Notes: generated by a model not told the origin, from the letters alone. A stretch of DNA of 64,000 nucleotides from Rhipicephalus microplus (GCF_043290135.1 NC_134710.1:14399321-14463320); one strand, 5' to 3'; shown: positions 11,811 to 25,370, counted from the stretch's first letter. Program-made: numbers and translations.

Positions 11811-12030
11811 TGAACACAGCAGATCTGTTATTTCAAACACAGCAAATCTGTTAACCCAAACACAGCAAATCTGTCAACCCAAACACAGCAAATCTGTCAA
11901 CCCAAACACAGCAAATCTGTTAACCCAAACACAGCAAATCTGTTATTCCAAACACAGCAGATCTGTTATTCCAAACACAGCAAATCTGTTATCCCAAACA
12001 CAGCAAATCTGTTATCTCAAACACATCATG
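11811..12030. repeat. 23-bp minisatellite, about 9-10 copies
   Basis: The word ACAGCARATCTGT recurs exactly every 23 bp, with start positions 11818, 11841, 11864, 11887, 11910, 11933, 11956, 11979 and 12002. The spacer varies between TATTCC, TAACCC and CAACCC. Some units carry the palindrome CAGATCTG. A reverse-oriented half copy (CAGAATTTGCTGT) lies just downstream. Confidence 0.9.
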
Positions 12031-12120
12031 ACTCTGTTTGTAGGAATACAGAATTTGCTGTATTTAGAGGAGGAATAAACGGAGATCGCTGTAGAGCAGT
12101 CTGGCTGTAAATTATTCCGT

Positions 12121-14473
12121 TATTATTAATGAAAACAGAAGCTTCAGTAAAACACCTGGTTTCGTTTAATGGCTTTTCTGTGCTTGACTAAGGTTTTGTG
12201 TAGTTTCTTTGCCTTGAAGGAAAGAGTTGTTTCACTGAGCATAAAATAAACTTAGTTTTGGTAGTAACTTAATTTGTGAAAAACTAACACAAGCTTTTGT
12301 TGACCAGTACTGTCGAAAAGCCGATGTTTTACGGGATGGAATGGAATGTTTATGTGGCTGCCTGTAGATTCTCATGATTGAGTTTTATGTCCAATTTTAT
12401 GTACTGTTTCAACCTACACTAATGCAGTCTTTATGTACTGTGTGTGTGTAAACCACCCCTGCTGCTGCATACCATATAAATAATAATGCAACATTAACAA
12501 AACACAGATGAATTTATTTACATATAATACATGTGCTGTAGCTTGCTACATCACCATTCTTCATCACTTCAGCATGTTTATGCCTGAAAAGAATGTGAAA
12601 AACAAGTGATCAAATGAATGCAAGAAGCAACTTACACACACTTTATAATGCCTTCTCTGTGTATGTATATGGCCCTTGATACAAAAAGTAGGGGCACGTG
12701 GTAGAGCAAAATGTGAAAAAAAAAATCGCTTTGTTTTCTTTGCAATTTGGGGAGGGGTGTCCCTTTGTGCATCCACATTCGTGCTTTTCATAAACAGCAT
12801 TTTTGGTGGCTCAAAACCAGTTTTTCCAAAAGGAAGTAGCCAGTGAAAACACACTCTAGTGCAAGCCCCTTGCATTCGCTCTATGCTTACGGCCTAATTT
12901 TCTGACGTACAAAAGTCAAAATGCTTGTCTAGAGTCAGCTGTGTATAGAAGATTGTCGGGTAACTTCTAAAGCAGTCCGAAGACACTGTGCACCTTTGTA
13001 TTCACAATCCGCCTTCAGAATACATAGGTTGGAACACTTTCAGCTCCTAGCATCATTACACCTTGCATTTGCCGTGCTTGTCGATAACCTTAGATGCTGG
13101 GGGTAAAGAAGGTTCTGAGGAAGTGTAAATTTCGTTGAAGCCCGTACAGTTTTCTTGTTAATGTGAATAAATCCCTGTGACGTACTGAGGTGCTGAACCA
13201 GCAAGCTCTTTATTGTTAAACCTCCCAGCCTTTTCAGCATCTTTCGAGGTGAATCACGTATATACATGGGGACAACGGGTATGCTCTAATGGACATGGAC
13301 TAATATTTCTGATGCAACTGAATAACAATGTGTGAGAACGACTCAGTGTAAGTGTTGAGTTAATGGGAATTGAGTCACAGAATCTTTCCTTTCTTTGTTT
13401 AGGGTGAGAGTCCTAGAAATGGCGACATTGAATATTTTTTTTGCATTTAATAATGGTAGTATCACACGAGCCTCTATTCTGAGATAGGATTGAAGCTTGG
13501 CCAAACTACAATGAATTTGCTGGAAATCGTTGACCACACTTGACGATACGTTGCAGATAGAGCTGAATGACATCTCACAAAAAAAAAAAAACAAGACAAG
13601 CATTGCGAGAGGCTCCACGGCGAAAAATTGACTTTGGCAGTGATTACCAAGCTTGTAACTACTAAACAAAATAATTGAACAGTGTTTCTGACAGTGCGAT
13701 CACTTTTCACCTGTTTTTGAACTTTATTCCATATCTCAAAACAGTTTTTTATTACTTAGCTACCATTATTTCCCATGTATTTTAAGATAACCAGTTGATT
13801 ATTTTTTTTGTATACAGCTACTGAAGCAAAATAGAAGCTATGCACTTTACCGTTATTGTGTTACAAATTTTCATAGATGCCAATTAACTCAAAAGTCAAG
13901 CTCTAGTGGTAAAAAATTCACAAAAATTCTATATTATGAAGTTAAAAGAGCAAAAAGTTTGGAAGAAAATGATGTATGGATTATATGAATATCCCTTTTA
14001 GTCACTGAGAAAACTACCTAAAATCAGCAAAAATGCACAGGATGTATAGGGCCTGCCCGGCGCTCCTGAGAAGTTTCCCACTGGCTCTGATCATGCTCAG
14101 AATGAGCAGTTACATTTTCAGAAATATTTGTTGCTATTGTATAGCAGAATGCACGGGTGAATACCTATACTGATTTTCAACTTTGCATTCTGCTGTTAAG
14201 CTCTATGTGCCACATATAGCTACAAATTATGGCTGAACTTTCTTAATATAGATTTACCAGCGCAAAAAAAGACGGCACATATTTTAATCATGAACCAACT
14301 CGCCCAAGCAGCAGCTTTAGTGAAATTTTTTAAGCACTGTTTATTGATCACAGAATGTTTTTTTTCACTATGCTGAGGTGGGAGGGGGGGGGGGTTGAGG
14401 ATCCTGTAAAAAAACTGAAAGAGCTTGACCTGAACTAAGAAACATCATGTGAATATACACTACACTTATTCGT
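12121..14473. other. Unassigned, AT-rich, possibly intronic or 3' of the C2H2 gene
   Basis: Long AT-rich sequence with polypyrimidine tracts and scattered AATAAA. No exon can be defended. Being downstream (minus strand) of the C2H2 gene, it could contain its last exons or 3' UTR. Confidence 0.35.
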
Positions 14474-14634
14474 AGCCAGGCGGTGGCACACCGGGCCCGT
14501 GCCTCTCCCCTCCTTCCCCCCAAACTTTTTTCTCCATGAAATACTTAGCGCAAAATTACCATTTGCCTGCCCAGACCTCTGGTTCAGATCAAAAAGGGCC
14601 CCCTCCCCCTAAAAAGTTCTGTGTATGCCCTTGG
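14474..14634. mobile_element. Short G/C-run MITE-like repeat
   Basis: CGTAGCCAGGCGGTGGCACA and a CCCC-rich stretch lead to AAAAGGGCCCCCTCCCCC and GTGTATGCCCTTG. This has the feel of a short non-coding transposon with G/C-run ends. Related C or G runs occur near 9490, 46368 and 60567. Family unknown. Confidence 0.4.
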
Positions 14635-14685
14635 TTTAGATGAATGAATTTCCAAACCCTGTTTAACATAAGCATCAGTGAGATT

Positions 14686-14786
14686 AGATAGATATATGGG
14701 GTTTAATGTCCTAAAACCACATATGGTTATGAGAAACGCTGTAGTGGAGGGCTCCGGAAATTTCGACCACCTGGGGTTCTTTAACG
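14686..14786 (-). mobile_element. Truncated Ruka-type SINE tail with perfect target duplication
   Basis: Contains only the 3' part of the SINE (TATGGGGTTTAATGTCCTAA to CCACCTGGGGTTCTTTAACG). It is flanked by a perfect 16-bp duplication, AAGCATCAGTGAGATT, at 14670-14685 and 14787-14802. Confidence 0.85.
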
Positions 14787-14802
14787 AAGCATCAGTGAGA
14801 TT

Positions 14803-16531
14803 GATAACTAGGATAAAATTAAGGCCAAACCTTCCATTTTTCTCTTTTCACAACATACTATATGTCCTTGGCACAATTCACAGTATATAGAAATCTCAAT
14901 TGAGAGTGCATTTTCATGTGCTGGCTCTTGTGAAATAATAGCAGTATATTTTGACTACACTCCGAAGGACAAAAAAAAAGAAAACGCCAGGCTCATAATA
15001 CTTACAAACAAATTAAATTGAAAATGCAAAGCCACAATCAAGATAATATTCAGCTCTAATAACCGGATATCATCAGAAAATGTGTATGATTCATGCTCAC
15101 ACTTTCACTGATTGAAACGCAGCTTCTGGGCCAACTTCATTATCTTTGTGTGCACACTTGTGCGAGACTTCTGGCCACCTTCGCACCTGCTGCCCTTTTT
15201 CGTGTTGGAGCCCTTTAAGGTTATCAAGGTGTGGTTCAAATGAAACATATGAGAAGAGCACAAGGATGGGTACAGACTCGTCAATGGGCTTCATTTAGAA
15301 CACGTATGGTTACACGCTACAGTCTGCAAATTCCTCATCTATGCATCATAGACTTGCATTAATTCTTGTACAATCTGAGCCAAATACGCTGGCCCAATCA
15401 TTTTCCTCCTGAAAAAAAAAAAGAAGACCTCAGCAAGCTTAGGAGCCAATTGGTCAAGGCTGCATCTCCGAATTTCATTCTTGCCAGTAATGGCTGTCAT
15501 AGTTTCTGACAAGTAATCAATGGACTTTCACTGAAGTCAGAGGCAGATAAGACCCTTGTCAGGAATCAACAACTTGTGTTCCCTGCGCCGTTCATATATA
15601 TATTGGCCTGTTTGATTGATGTAAACATTCCTCCTGGTTTGATAAGCAACTAACAAACTAAAAGGTGTGGCACTTAGTGCAATTTTACACACCCTACTAG
15701 TGGTTTGTACGCTCCCAAAATTTTTCCAAGGCTTCCTTTGAAAAAATGTGCAATGGCCTTTTTCAGTCTTCGAATACGCACAATCATAAAATAAGTCTTC
15801 ACATGCTCGTGGTAAATATGTTCAGAATGTATGATCTGATGTTAAAGTTGGGTTAATATTAAAGCACAGCATTTTGTCTGGTGAGCTAGTTTGTGGGTGA
15901 AGGTTACTCTTCTGTGCCGTTCAAGGTAAATGCTAAGACCCCGCATTGCCTCTATGAGGTGTGCAAGATTGCACTAAGTGCCACCCCACTGAGTTCGACG
16001 TGCGCTCGTCAAGTAGGATAACGAAGTCACTCAGACATGGAGGAATGTTAACATTGGTCATACAGGTCAATGTATAAATGAATGATGTAGGGAACACCAG
16101 CCCTTGATAAAGACCAGACAAGGTTCTCACCTGCCCAACTTAAATGCATACGAATTGTTTACTTTTAGTAAACCATGGCAGACTTTACTGGCAAAGACAA
16201 GAATTGAGATGCAGTTGTGACCCAATGGCACTTGAGCTTGCCTAGGCTTTTTTCCTAATGAACAAAAGCAATGATTGTGTCTGTGATACTTCACTCAGAC
16301 TATCAGAATGAACGCAGGTTCCCTGCATGAGTGTACTGAATAAAACCCAGTTGCAGGTCTGCCCTCATCTTCCACTCTTCTCCTCCGACAACATCTGTTA
16401 TTTAAGTGTATAAGTATCTACTGCACCTTGTAGCTGGAGTTAGGCTCACACTCATGTTGTAAAATGTCATCAATTTACTTGACCTCCTCGCACAACAATC
16501 AACACATAATGATATCGACAAGGGAACTCAC
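14803..16531. other. Unassigned, probably within the C2H2 gene
   Basis: Several polypyrimidine-AG signals occur on the minus strand (for example a T-run CAG at about 15410) but no open exon is convincing. Confidence 0.35.
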
Positions 16532-16595
16532 CCAGTGCAATGATTGTAGGCGTTGATGGCAACTCGGCAAGCTTTTCAGTGATGCTTGTTCCCTC
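16532..16595 (-). CDS. C2H2-gene downstream exon (64 nt)
   Basis: CATCCAG| acceptor and CTGG|GTGAGT donor bound EGTSITEKLAELPSTPTIIA plus LG. It starts in phase 0, matching the phase-0 end of the exon at 19474. The intron between them, about 2.9 kb, contains a Tigger-like transposon. Small size lowers certainty, but both splice signals are strong and the phases agree. Further 3' exons were not found. Confidence 0.5.
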
Positions 16596-17917
16596 CTGGA
16601 TGAGCAAAAATATCCCATGTACACAAAAGCACAAAGAGATATGTACAGTTGCGGCCATTCCAATATATAAATCAGAGATGCGATCCCTGCAATTCCGTTT
16701 TCCACCATGGTTCCTGGTCTATTGCAGGCTGTGTGCACCAAGTACAAATTACCTACCTAGGAGCCTTGAAACTTGGAACAATTTTAGAGCAAAGTAGAAT
16801 GGATAGCGAGCACGCAAAAAAACCTGCTCACATTTTGATTCATTTTTCTCTTTGGATTACAGCAACATCATAGACAACTCTGAATGATTGCAGGTCAATA
16901 TATCAATGTTAGTGGTGATAGTATTGCTTAAAATTATTTTGCATGTGCGACAGCAAGGGACAAAGTGAGCAACATCTTGCAACAACTCTGGCCTATTCCC
17001 ATTCTTAGTGCCCTCCTCACTGCGTCGTAATGAGGCACTACAGCCAAAGTGACGAGAAACATTGTTCTGCAGTGCATTGCAAAAAACTAATGCTTTGTGC
17101 ATGTGGAGCACTCTGATTGCACACAAACACTTTTTTTCCCATTGAGCCTGAAAAAGGCTAGTAAACCAAGTTTGTGCACTGTGGTTCACCATGCGTGCAC
17201 CATGCCCCAACACAGTTTTTGTTGCATGAAGTCTCACTTTTCACAGCGCTACGTTCCTTCTCATTCACTCTGTGAACTTTATAGTCGGATGCTTGGGGAC
17301 TTCACTCCCTATCCTAGTGGCTCTGATGAAACAATGGCACCTGCCCGCACTAACTGTTGGCTCAAGGGCAGTGTATTTTTTTTTTCAGAACATTTTTGTG
17401 ACTACGACACAATGCGGATAACCAAAGTAAGTTCCACAAAAAAATTGAAAATTGCCTTTTTTTTACACTATCTTCAAATGCTGATACTTGTGACAAAGCG
17501 CGTGTTCCGGTGTAATTTTAATGAATAATGCTGCTGTACAAAGCCACCAAAATTACCTTAAAATGAAGCACAAAGGCAAAAGATATGCAAAGCTACACTA
17601 TCCTCCTTTTAACTTGTGTCCAGCAATTCATGAATTAGGTATTTTTGGATGTTTAGCATATTTGTTCTGTCAAAAAATTTTGCTGCAGCGGTCACTAAAT
17701 TCTCATACGGTAGCATTGCACTTGTTCTTTATGGGAAGAAAATACATCGATTAAGAAGTGTAAAAAAGTTAAGTCTGCTCAAAGTTCAGAAATTGTGAAA
17801 TTAGAAGAAAACTGATTTCAGCAGTCAAAGTTTAATTTTCCTTTATACAAAAGCAGCTTTTTTCACAAAATTCAACTGAAAAAGCTATTGTTTTGTGCTA
17901 AAAACCTGCACAGCATT

Positions 17918-19360
17918 CAGTCGATCCCAGATATATTGAACTCGAAGGGGATCGCGATATATGTAGTTCAATATATCGATGAGTCGAAACACAAAATATG
18001 TGTATTTAAGGCATAAATTAGAGCATCTCAGACCTAAAAACAGTTTTTTGAAATCCTAACAAGCACTTAAAGAATGATTCTCTCACAATATGATAAAGAA
18101 CAAGGCCTGAACATCTACTTTTGCAAGTTATCGCACTTCATTTCACTTGAAAATAGTCTGTAAACTTTTCTCTCTTTTTGCGTGCCACCAAGTTTCAGTT
18201 GTCCTCAATATCACTGGACCCTTCCAAGTAAGCAAATTCAGCTCATTCGGCCACAACAGCGCTGAGTGGCACTGAATGCCAATGTAAGCTCCGTAGAGCG
18301 TTGGTGGCGAAAGCAATAATTCCACGGCACCGTCAACATTGGGCATCATCTCGGCATCCATGCAGTCAGAACCAGCGACGTCGTCTTCTGCTCCAATGAA
18401 GCCGCTCGCTGTCCGAGATGGTGCCCGAAAACACTAACAAGGCATAGAATTTACTGAGGCATTGTACGCCCTTGACAGCAGTCATGACGCACTCAAAGTC
18501 GTCACCTGGCACAAAGCCCGCAAAGAAACAGTTCACGACTGTGCTTTACTTGAGGTCGCTCCTAGCACCAGCCATGATTTTTATCGCTACGAGCGTATCA
18601 ATGTGTAGCGCCGACTTCCAAATGATGATTTATCAGTAACGAGGCGAGAAGTACACAGGTCCACAAGCCACAAAAGGCGATGCTGCCCACAAACGAGCAA
18701 GCTCCCACCGTCAGCATGTTGGTGATAGCGATGTCACTTGTGGCTTTGTCATTTTGTAACCGACAGCTGTTGCTTTGGTGCGGAAAGCTAGAAAAAAGCG
18801 TAGCCTCCGAAATGAGCGTTCTAAAACCGGAAGCACCAAAATACCTCATGAAGTTGCACATCTCGAAGGCCACGCTTTTCAGTCCCACATGCCATCATAC
18901 ACGATTGAATGCGAACATCGCAATGAGATCACTAAACTTCCTTAAGTCATTCCACTTCGTTTTGGTGCCCTCGGTCATCACCATGCCCCCACGTTAAAAC
19001 CTGCAGATCGCACATCAAGCATACCGGTGCACTCACAAGTGCTGTGCAACGAGCTAGATCAGCAAGATGGAGTTTCAATGTTTCACTTTTCAGCACCCCC
19101 TTTTAGTCACTTGCACGCGAAAAGGGATCGGAACTTGTCGAATTGTGGCTATAAATGATCATTATTTGTTAGGAAAAATGCAATTTGTGGGCTTTAGCGT
19201 GGCTCAGAGTTCAATTTAGCGGATGTTCTGCTGTGCGTGAGTTCGATAGATGTGTACAGCAGTCCCGTATTTTTGCATGGGAAATTCAAGGGGATCTCTC
19301 AACTTTTTGATATAGCCAATAATTCGATATATCATAGTTTGATATACCCGGGATCGACTG
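17918..19360 (-). mobile_element. Tigger/pogo-like DNA transposon, degenerate, intronic
   Basis: The ends are inverted repeats CAGTCGATCCC followed by GATATAT/GTATAT-type sequence. The right flank is TA and the left flank TT (expected TA duplication, one base changed). A decayed minus-strand frame includes TVVNCFFAGF, resembling the conserved ANCFxxAGF stretch near the C-terminus of Tigger transposases, downstream of MTEGTKTKWNDL-like text. Many stops make it dead. It sits in an intron of the C2H2 gene in the same orientation. Confidence 0.65.
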
Positions 19361-19473
19361 TATTCTATAAAATCTAGAACCTAAAGCTGTTCTCAACAAA
19401 CCAATACATCACTTTCTGAAAAGATGTTACTGTCCAGTTTTGTACTAACATAATGCAACAAAGTGAAACTTAC

Positions 19474-19674
19474 TTCAAATACTTGGTAAAGGTAGTTCTT
19501 GTCTTCCTTAAAATGCGCGCAGAGGAATGGTAGCACAGCTACCTGGACTGCTTTTTCTCTTTGTCCTTCGTCTCTCACGCGCACCACCAGTTCCATAGTA
19601 TGTTTCGTCGGCGCCTCCTCCATCATCTGAAATAATGCAGGCGCACAGGCCGCCATCCTCTCCTGGAAGATTTC
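19474..19674 (-). CDS. C2H2-gene downstream exon (67 codons)
   Basis: TTGCAG| acceptor and GAA|GTAAGT donor bound exactly 67 open codons in phase 0. They run EIFQERMAACAPALFQMM, then TKHTMELVVRVRDEGQR, then VLPFLCAHFKEDKNYLYQVF. It reads like coding sequence: amphipathic, with no internal stop and strong splice sites. I recognise the style of an animal family that pairs N-terminal C2H2 fingers with a helical region containing a HFKED.xYLY motif, but I cannot name a domain. It is joined to the finger exon by strand, proximity and phase only. Confidence 0.65.
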
Positions 19675-19804
19675 CTGCAATTATTCCAAAAATCAAAGTA
19701 AATAACAGTTACTTGATAATAGATGAATTCATCTGTAGAGATATTAAAGTGAAAACTGATTGAAATGTAGAACTATATTACCACCCTACAATTGAGTGCA
19801 ACAG

Positions 19805-20615
19805 CTGTGACACGCCAAAAAAAGAAGACAAAAAACAGACTGGTGGGGAATACCACCCTGAAACTACTGCACCAGCTTACTAGAACATGTTGTTGGCTAG
19901 TAGGTTCAGGCTGAAGAAAGGTAGGGACGTAAACCACATAGACAAGAAAAAAAGAAGTGGACGAGATAGAGCATTGATTGCAACAGATTTTGTTTGCAAA
20001 ATAAAAAAGGCTCCTTTTGTTTTTGTAAACACCAAAGCATATGAGCAGGAAAATGGCGTGCACTCCACGATTATGACATCACTATAAAAAAAAAAAGGGG
20101 TTCAGCGGCAAATCGCTGTCACAACCAGACTCCCTTTCACAGTTATCTCCAACATCAGCAGGGGGTGTGCTACTGTGCTCTTGATCTGAACTGGATTCAA
20201 TTTCAGGTACTTCCGTGCACTGTGTTGCAGTTTTGCCCCGGTGATACCTTGAAACATGTGTTCTGAAGGAACCTGCTGACCTCAGCACACTACCACAACC
20301 CACAAAAGGACACATAACAGCATCAATTCCACTCTCCAGATGGGCAGCTATGTGACCAAGAAGCTCCGTGCGAGTAGGCACACTCGCCCCGCATGACAAC
20401 ACAGAGCAGACAAACGCATCATCAGTCTGTTTGCTGCATCGCTTCTTGTGATGTCTGAAGACGTGACTTCTTAGGCTCTGATAGTTTTTAAACAAAGCTC
20501 CACAAGGCTCACAAGGGCAAAGGGCACCGCCCAACACACTGCTGTGATAGTGGTAGTGCTCGAAGTAGTCGGTCAATGTTGAAAATGTCTGTGCGCAATG
20601 CCGGCAAGTGGGCAT
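19805..20615 (-). CDS. C2H2 zinc-finger protein, exon 1 (four fingers); open frame 20082-20615
   Basis: ATG at 20613-20615 has an in-frame TGA two codons upstream, supporting this start. The open frame to 20082 holds four C2H2 fingers: C4-C7-H20-H24, C35-C38-H51-H55, C70-C75-H88-H92 and C102-C107-H120-H125. The last two have the C-x4-C spacing. An acidic Ser/Asp-rich tail follows. C2H2 fingers bind nucleic acid or protein in the nucleus. The frame runs into a T-rich tract ending in a stop, and the true donor is unresolved (GAA|GTACCT around residue 135 is in the right phase). Downstream exons at 19474-19674 and 16532-16595 join in phase. The span to 19805 is a loose boundary for an unseen short exon. 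Likely a real host gene, unnamed. Confidence 0.7.
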
Positions 20616-21512
20616 TCTTCATTGATGTTATGGCTGCAATGAAGGTAGAGCACTTATTTTGCTAAATTACATTCACTGGCTTGTGCACTTTTTCAGACCG
20701 CCCAATTTTATAATAAAAACACTGCTACAATGGTAATAATACCTTACAGTCTACAATAGTAGAATCATTCCAATATCTGGTTAGCATGTCAGGTTATGTT
20801 CAATTTCATATGAACATTAGCCAATGCTTTTTAAGCAGTCCTCTATATAAGAGCACAGTGAATATAAATATTCTTGACCTGCTACAAATGTTTAAACTAA
20901 GTTGAAGCAGGCGGCGCAAGGAAAAGAAATAATGACGGAGACTGTAACATTAACTGCACAAATTCTACAGAAAACTGCACCCATACTTGCGCAACTTGGG
21001 TCTCTTAAAAGGCTATTCCTGAATGTGCAGTCAAAAGTGAGCTTAGCATATGCTCCAACATTACACATGTTCACAACTTAAGTAATGCTATCCATTATAT
21101 CGCTAATGTTGACAACAGATGTTCATATCTTGCACATATGTGAAAGCAGCTTCAGCCTCTCAAGTGCAGCCAGGTCCAATATTGAATACAATTACTTTAA
21201 AATTTTAGCTTGAAACATAATTACTTTAAACAATTACTTAAAGCTTTTTGTGATATATTGACTAATCAAACAGTTGATACCAAGTATGAATTGCACCGTA
21301 GCCTGCCAGTAGTACGCGCAAGAGATGGAAATGGGTGGCTTCAAGATAGGGCACCCAAAACTTCGCATATGCGATCGCTTGATTCTGTTGCCATACACCA
21401 ACTTCTTGGGTACACACAAGGACTCCCATGCTGGATTAGCTGCAGTTAAGCAGTAGTATGGCTAAGTGACGTGCAAATTCGCAATGTTGTCGGGTGTAAG
21501 CAATGTGTCGTG
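20616..21512. other. 5' flank of the C2H2 gene; unassigned
   Basis: AT-rich sequence upstream of the finger exon, where promoter or 5' UTR exons would lie. No motif can be defended. Confidence 0.35.
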
Positions 21513-23810
21513 CAATTCCAAAGAAATGAACTGCTGAGCACGCAAATCAATAGACACAACAGAACATGCATGCGAAATGCGAGCGCCAATCGTACCTCAC
21601 GGCTGTCACTCAAATTCCGCCAAGTACGGCAAAATAAGTTTACACACAGCCAAGTGACAGTTGCTGCCCCTGTCGTCTCCTACACCTATTTTTGTAGTAA
21701 TGGACGTATGACTTGCAAGCGATGCAGGCATGGAAAACACGAGTGCTTTGTCTGCGCTCGATAAGACGACAAAGACACGTACACGCCTGGTGTGTACGTG
21801 ACAGCAGACTCCTGCTGATCCGGCTTACAAGTGCACCTTATAACAGCCATGTGCATGGGCACCGAGGAGATCACTAATGAGTGCGTGCACAAACTGACCT
21901 GTGACATCCTCAAACTACAAAGATGCAACTCAACAGCAGGCTTCACCACAATAATACAATTAAGTGACACTAACAAAGGAAAAATGCCGTTATTGCTGAG
22001 TGCAAGCAATGCTTCATATAATTCCGAAGAATTAAACTGTTCACTGTACTGCTTCCTGCATGCGCAACTCAATAAAGGTGCAACACAGCGTGCGAGCACT
22101 ATGGTCGTACCTCATAGCCGACACTAAAAATCCACAAAATGCACTGAAATATGCCTACGCACAGTAATGTTACCGTTGCTACCCCTACTGTTTTCTGTGC
22201 CTAATTTAGTAATAAGGTATGTATGAGCGATGCAAGCATGGCAAACACGTGTTTCATTATTCACCTTATAATAGCGACAGACATGTTACATGCCTAGCTC
22301 GTATGAGCTGTGGCATGCGAGTGCACCTTATAACTGTTTATAAGATAGGTAATGATCGATAACGGTGAAATAAATGCCTACCTGATTGTGATGTGTGCCA
22401 GGTGATGGACTTCGCAGGAAGGTGAGAGAGCTCTGACAATAGCCGCCTGCCTTGACCACGTAGGGTGCCAGAGACCACTGAGCTGAACAAGTGAAGAGTG
22501 CGCCAAAAAACTTGACAAGTGAGGAACCAAACAAATGAACTGCTAGCACTACTTGGTCCTGAGCACGTAAATCAATAACAAGATGCAACACAACCTGCAT
22601 GCAAAATGCGAGCACCAATCGTACCTCACGGCTGTCACTCAAATTCCGCCAAGTACGGCAAAATAAGTTTACACACAGCCAAGTGACAGTTGCTGCCCCT
22701 GTCGTCTCCTACACCTATTTTTGTAGTAATGGACGTATGACTTGCAAGCGATGCAGGCATGGAAAACACGAGTGCTTTGTCTGCGCTCGATAAGACGACA
22801 AAGACACGTACACGCCTGGTGTGTACGTGACAGCAGACTCCTGCTGATCCGGCTTACAAGTGCACCTTATAACAGCCATGTGCATGGGCACCGAGGAGAT
22901 CACTAATGAGTGCGTGCACAAACAGACCTGTGACATCCTCAAACTACAAAGATGCAACTCAACAGCAGGCTTCACCACAATAATACAATTAAGTGACACT
23001 AACAAAGGAAAAATGCCGTTATTGCTGAGTGCAAGCAATGCTTCATATAATTCCGAAGAATTAAACTGTTCACTGTACTGCTTCCTGCATGCGCAACTCA
23101 ATAAAGGTGCAACACAGCGTGCGAGCACTATGGTCGTACCTCATAGCCGACACTAAAAATCCACAAAATGCACTGAAATATGCCTACGCACAGTAATGTT
23201 ACCGTTGCTACCCCTACTGTTTTCTGTGCCTAATTTAGTAATAAGGTATGTATGAGCGATGCAAGCATGGCAAACACGTGTTTCATTATTCACCTTATAA
23301 TAGCGACAGACATGTTACATGCCTAGCTCGTATGAGCTGTGGCATGCGAGTGCACCTTATAACTGTTTATAAGATAGGTAATGATCGATAACGGTGAAAT
23401 AAATGCCTACCTGATTGTGATGTGTGCCAGGTGATGGACTTCGCAGGAAGGTGAGAGAGCTCTGACAATAGCCGCCTGCCTTGACCACGTAGGGTGCCAG
23501 AGACCACTGAGCTGAACAAGTGAAGAGTGCGCCAAAAAACTTGACAAGTGAGGAACCAAACAAATGAACTGCTAGCACTACTTGGTCCTGAGCACGTAAA
23601 TCAATAACAAGATGCAACACAACCTGCATGCAAAATGCGAGCACCAATCGTACCTCACGGCTGTCACTCAGATTCCGCCAAATATGGCAAAATAAGTTTA
23701 CACACAGCCAAGTGATAGTTCCTGCCCCTGTCGTCTCCTACACCTATTTTTGTAGTAATGAACGTATGACTTGCAAGCGGTGCAGGCATGGAAAACACGT
23801 GTGCTTTGTC
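21513..23810. repeat. 1029-bp higher-order tandem repeat, about 2.2 copies
   Basis: The word CGTACCTCACGGCTGTCACT starts at 21591, 22620 and 23649, exactly 1029 bp apart. Copies one and two are nearly identical; one difference seen is ACTGACCTG at 21892 versus ACAGACCTG at 22921. The third is partial, more diverged, and stops near 23810. Each unit is itself a diverged dimer of about 515 bp: AGTTGCTGCCCCTGTCGTCT at 21659 matches CGTTGCTACCCCTACTGTTT about 515 bp on. Open frames inside are repeated with the unit and look non-coding. Confidence 0.9.
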
Positions 23811-23814
23811 TGTT

Positions 23815-24143
23815 GCACTCAAAGGTGGTGTGGTGTCCATGTCGAACGCGGACAGCATCATGGGCACTTCGGCATTGGGGTCACTAGTAGCCGGCGTTGC
23901 GCCCGCGCCAGTGTTGGGTCGGCGCGGGTGCTTTGTTAGGCCTAGCCTTGAACGTACCCCGGGCGCGTCCTCGTTGTGGGGTTTTTTTCGCTTCTGTGCT
24001 TTAAGTCCCGAAGATTTTGGTTGCAAAAGAGTCTTAGCAGCTTTACTGACCTTGCGCACAGGAATCTTGGAGGCAGGAAGAGAAGTTCCGGGGCAATCCG
24101 GCGTTTTTGTGGGAGCAGATGCAGCCGTGACTGATGTACACGA
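23815..24143 (-). CDS. Unrecognised basic, Pro/Lys-rich open frame (possible LINE ORF1 fragment)
   Basis: About 110 codons are open on the minus strand between a TAG near 24170 and the satellite edge, with no clear ATG. The peptide is basic and Ser/Pro/Lys-rich (VRKVSKAAKTLLQPKSSG, KAQKRKKPHNEDAPG) and ends with SAFDMDTTPPL. I do not recognise a domain. Composition is compatible with the N-terminal part of a retrotransposon ORF1 or an exon of an unknown gene. Confidence 0.25.
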
Positions 24144-24259
24144 CGCTCGTAGCGCCCTCTTAGGCTACGAAGGGAGGCGCTCAGCTGAAACGGCACCGGC
24201 GGGTGGTGCGGCTTTTAATCGAACTCGCGACGCTCCCTTTGGGGCAAACTGACTACTTT

Positions 24260-25285
<1,026 letters not shown>

Positions 25286-25326
25286 GAAGCGAAAAAGCAC
25301 GACGTACGCCGAAACACCTTTACTAA

Positions 25327-25370
25327 TTACAAATGTTTCGGCTGATGGGCCAGCCTTCGTCAGTGTGACC
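25327..25370 (-). ncRNA. Hammerhead-ribozyme-like core (candidate, weak)
   Basis: Minus strand: CTGACGA, then GGCTG..CAGCC able to form a 5-bp stem II, then GAAAC. ACA/TGT follows as a 3-bp stem III and a GTA cleavage-type triplet. This matches the CUGANGA...GAAA hammerhead core. An extra A lies between CUGACGA and stem II, and stem I pairing is not evident, so activity is doubtful. Hammerhead motifs are known from Penelope-like element ends. Confidence 0.3.

Noticed and set aside
21686..23128. Repeated 137-codon minus-strand frames and 98-codon plus-strand frames
   Set aside because: They recur with the 1029-bp tandem unit, have no domain, and overlap on both strands; best explained as repeat DNA.
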